NCBI GenBank assembly: GCA_963618495.1
Contig: CAVESF010000030.1
Coordinates: 1 to 21,486 of the forward strand
Length of the DNA: 21,486 bases
Source: Apopatosoma sp963618495
GTDB lineage: Bacteria > Bacillota > Clostridia > Oscillospirales > CAG-272
Direction of reading: 5' to 3'
Below, in pieces: positions 20,631-21,486 of the stretch. The notes under the pieces are model-generated. The model saw nothing but the letters and a program-made list of their open reading frames with translations, was not told where the DNA came from and ran no database searches. How positions within the stretch are numbered: the first letter of the stretch is position 1; every line of letters begins with the position of its first letter. Both the position numbers and the translations under genes were made by a program.

Positions 20631-21152
20631 ATGAAATTTACCGTAAATGATCTTGTCAGTTACAGGACAAGCGGTGTTTGCAGAATAGCTGAAATAAAGA
20701 GGTGTGATTTCGGAGGGAAGCAGGAGGAATATTATATACTGCACCCCATCCACGATGAAAAGTCGGTAATTTTCGTGCCTGTGGACAGTCCGCTCTCCGA
20801 TAAAATGAACAGTGTTCTCACAAAAGATGAAGCAAATGAAATAATCTCTGCGTCCATACCGGAAAAGCCTTTTGACTGGATAGAAAACGACCGCGAGAGG
20901 ACTGCAAAAATTAAAGAGGTTGTCTCTTCGGGTGACCGCGAACGCATAACCCGCATGATAAAAACGCTCCGTCTGCGCAGAAAAGCGCTCTCGGCATGCG
21001 GAAAGAAGCTCCGCGTGACGGATGAAGCGGCGCTTGTCTCCGCTGAAAAAGTGCTCTATGATGAATTTGCATATGCGCTCGGCATAGAACGCGATGATGT
21101 TATGCCATATATAGAAGCGAAAATCTCCGAGGCGAAAAAATCCGAGGCATGA
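20631..21152 (+). CDS. CarD/CdnL-family transcriptional regulator
   Basis: CarD-type proteins bind the RNA polymerase beta subunit and stabilise open promoter complexes. The 173 aa have the N-terminal CarD_CdnL_TRCF domain (about 1-60; MKFTVNDLVSYRTSGVCRIA, EEYYILHP, VIFVPVD). A helical C-terminal domain (about 70-170) with many basic residues follows (RLRRKALSACGKKLRV) and in the family contacts upstream DNA. Length fits the clostridial form. ATG 20631 is preceded by AGGAGG. An in-frame TTG at 20607 overlaps the leader hairpin and is rejected. It is a single gene behind a leader hairpin. The tail SEAKKSEA is low complexity. Confidence 0.88.
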   Translation: MKFTVNDLVSYRTSGVCRIAEIKRCDFGGKQEEYYILHPIHDEKSVIFVPVDSPLSDKMNSVLTKDEANEIISASIPEKPFDWIENDRERTAKIKEVVSSGDRERITRMIKTLRLRRKALSACGKKLRVTDEAALVSAEKVLYDEFAYALGIERDDVMPYIEAKISEAKKSEA

Positions 21153-21486
21153 GTTCAAGTCATATAGGCTCCAAAAAAGTTGCACTGTTTTGCAAACATC
21201 ATTTTTGCTCCGAAAATAGCATATGGTTACGATTTTAACTGCAACACCGGTTCTTGATCATGCTGCTCTTTCAGTTCTTTTTGAATGGCACGCTTCGTAT
21301 CTGAATTCAAAACGCATCCGCATTTGAAAGTCATTCTCACTCTTGCTGTTGAGCTTCTCCTCGCGAGCTGATGCTGATCTAAAAAAGCAAAAGAACATTT
21401 ATATAACTAAGGAACTGCTGAATAACTCGCCTCCAAATCTCCCGAACATTCAATCATGCATAAAATGATGAATAAAACATCAAGGA
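21153..21486. other. gene-free right edge, possible mobile-element remnant
   Basis: No convincing gene is seen over 334 bases. There is no clear terminator for the CarD gene; TTGC/GCAA near 21179-21200 is weak. A minus-strand frame of about 35 codons (MTFKCGCVLNSDTKRAIQKE..., between about 21340 and 21230) has no good ribosome binding site. From 21411 the sequence GGAACTGCTGAATAACTCGC resembles terminal sequences I associate with insertion sequences, so the window may end inside one. This rests on memory only. Confidence 0.3.

Noticed and set aside
1..21486. CRISPR array, tRNA or rRNA genes, phage genes, defence islands
   Set aside because: No regularly spaced repeats, no cloverleaf with TTCGAAT-type arm, and no phage or defence protein beyond the decayed ATPase fragment were seen.

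Overview
The window looks like chromosomal DNA of an anaerobic, low-to-mid GC Gram-positive bacterium (class Clostridia; the family cannot be named from this sequence alone). The evidence is purine-rich GGAGG ribosome binding sites, consensus sigma-A promoters with 17-nt spacers, many intrinsic terminators, a Rex/AdhE fermentation module, a peroxide-defence module with a reverse rubrerythrin and a PerR-type regulator, and a zinc-ribbon L28. No rRNA, tRNA, CRISPR array or intact mobile element is visible. Most of the window is ordinary housekeeping. The unusual signal lies in regulatory DNA, hairpins and gene remnants rather than in a new multi-gene system.

Layout. 1-1150: a divergent pair, a two-helix membrane protein (-) and a small XRE regulator (+), sharing one 17-bp palindrome between overlapping promoters and bounded by two near-identical hairpin terminators. 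1148-2639: an unknown 107-aa protein (-) and an M23 metallopeptidase (+). 2856-6254: the operon rex-adhE (-), redox-controlled ethanol formation. 6250-7173: a scar of gene remnants, namely an aminotransferase fragment and an AAA-ATPase start joined to the winged-helix end of a different protein, which also carries a one-base frameshift. 7442-13876: asnB (-) divergent from pyrG, purB and purA (+). AsnB and PyrG both use glutamine amide nitrogen, and PurA and PurB complete AMP synthesis. Both divergent leaders carry terminator-like structures that suggest transcription attenuation. 13896-15402: a DUF378 membrane protein (-), trmB (tRNA m7G46 methyltransferase) and rpmB (L28). 15505-17047: a pentein-fold protein resembling DUF6873 and an alpha/beta-hydrolase esterase. 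17155-18182: perR and reverse rubrerythrin (-) with an operator-like palindrome at the start of transcription. 18203-20558: an MFS transporter, then a DUF2752 and TM2 two-gene operon. 20546-21152: a CarD-family RNA polymerase-binding regulator behind a leader hairpin. 21153-21486: no gene, with a possible insertion-sequence end at the right edge.

The points most worth a second look are the asnB leader with two stacked terminators and a possible antiterminator, the pyrG attenuator (which differs from the Bacillus subtilis layout), the divergent operator at 798-814, the DUF378 gene flanked by a perfect 16-nt inverted repeat that includes its terminator arm, and the chimeric remnant at 6688-7122.
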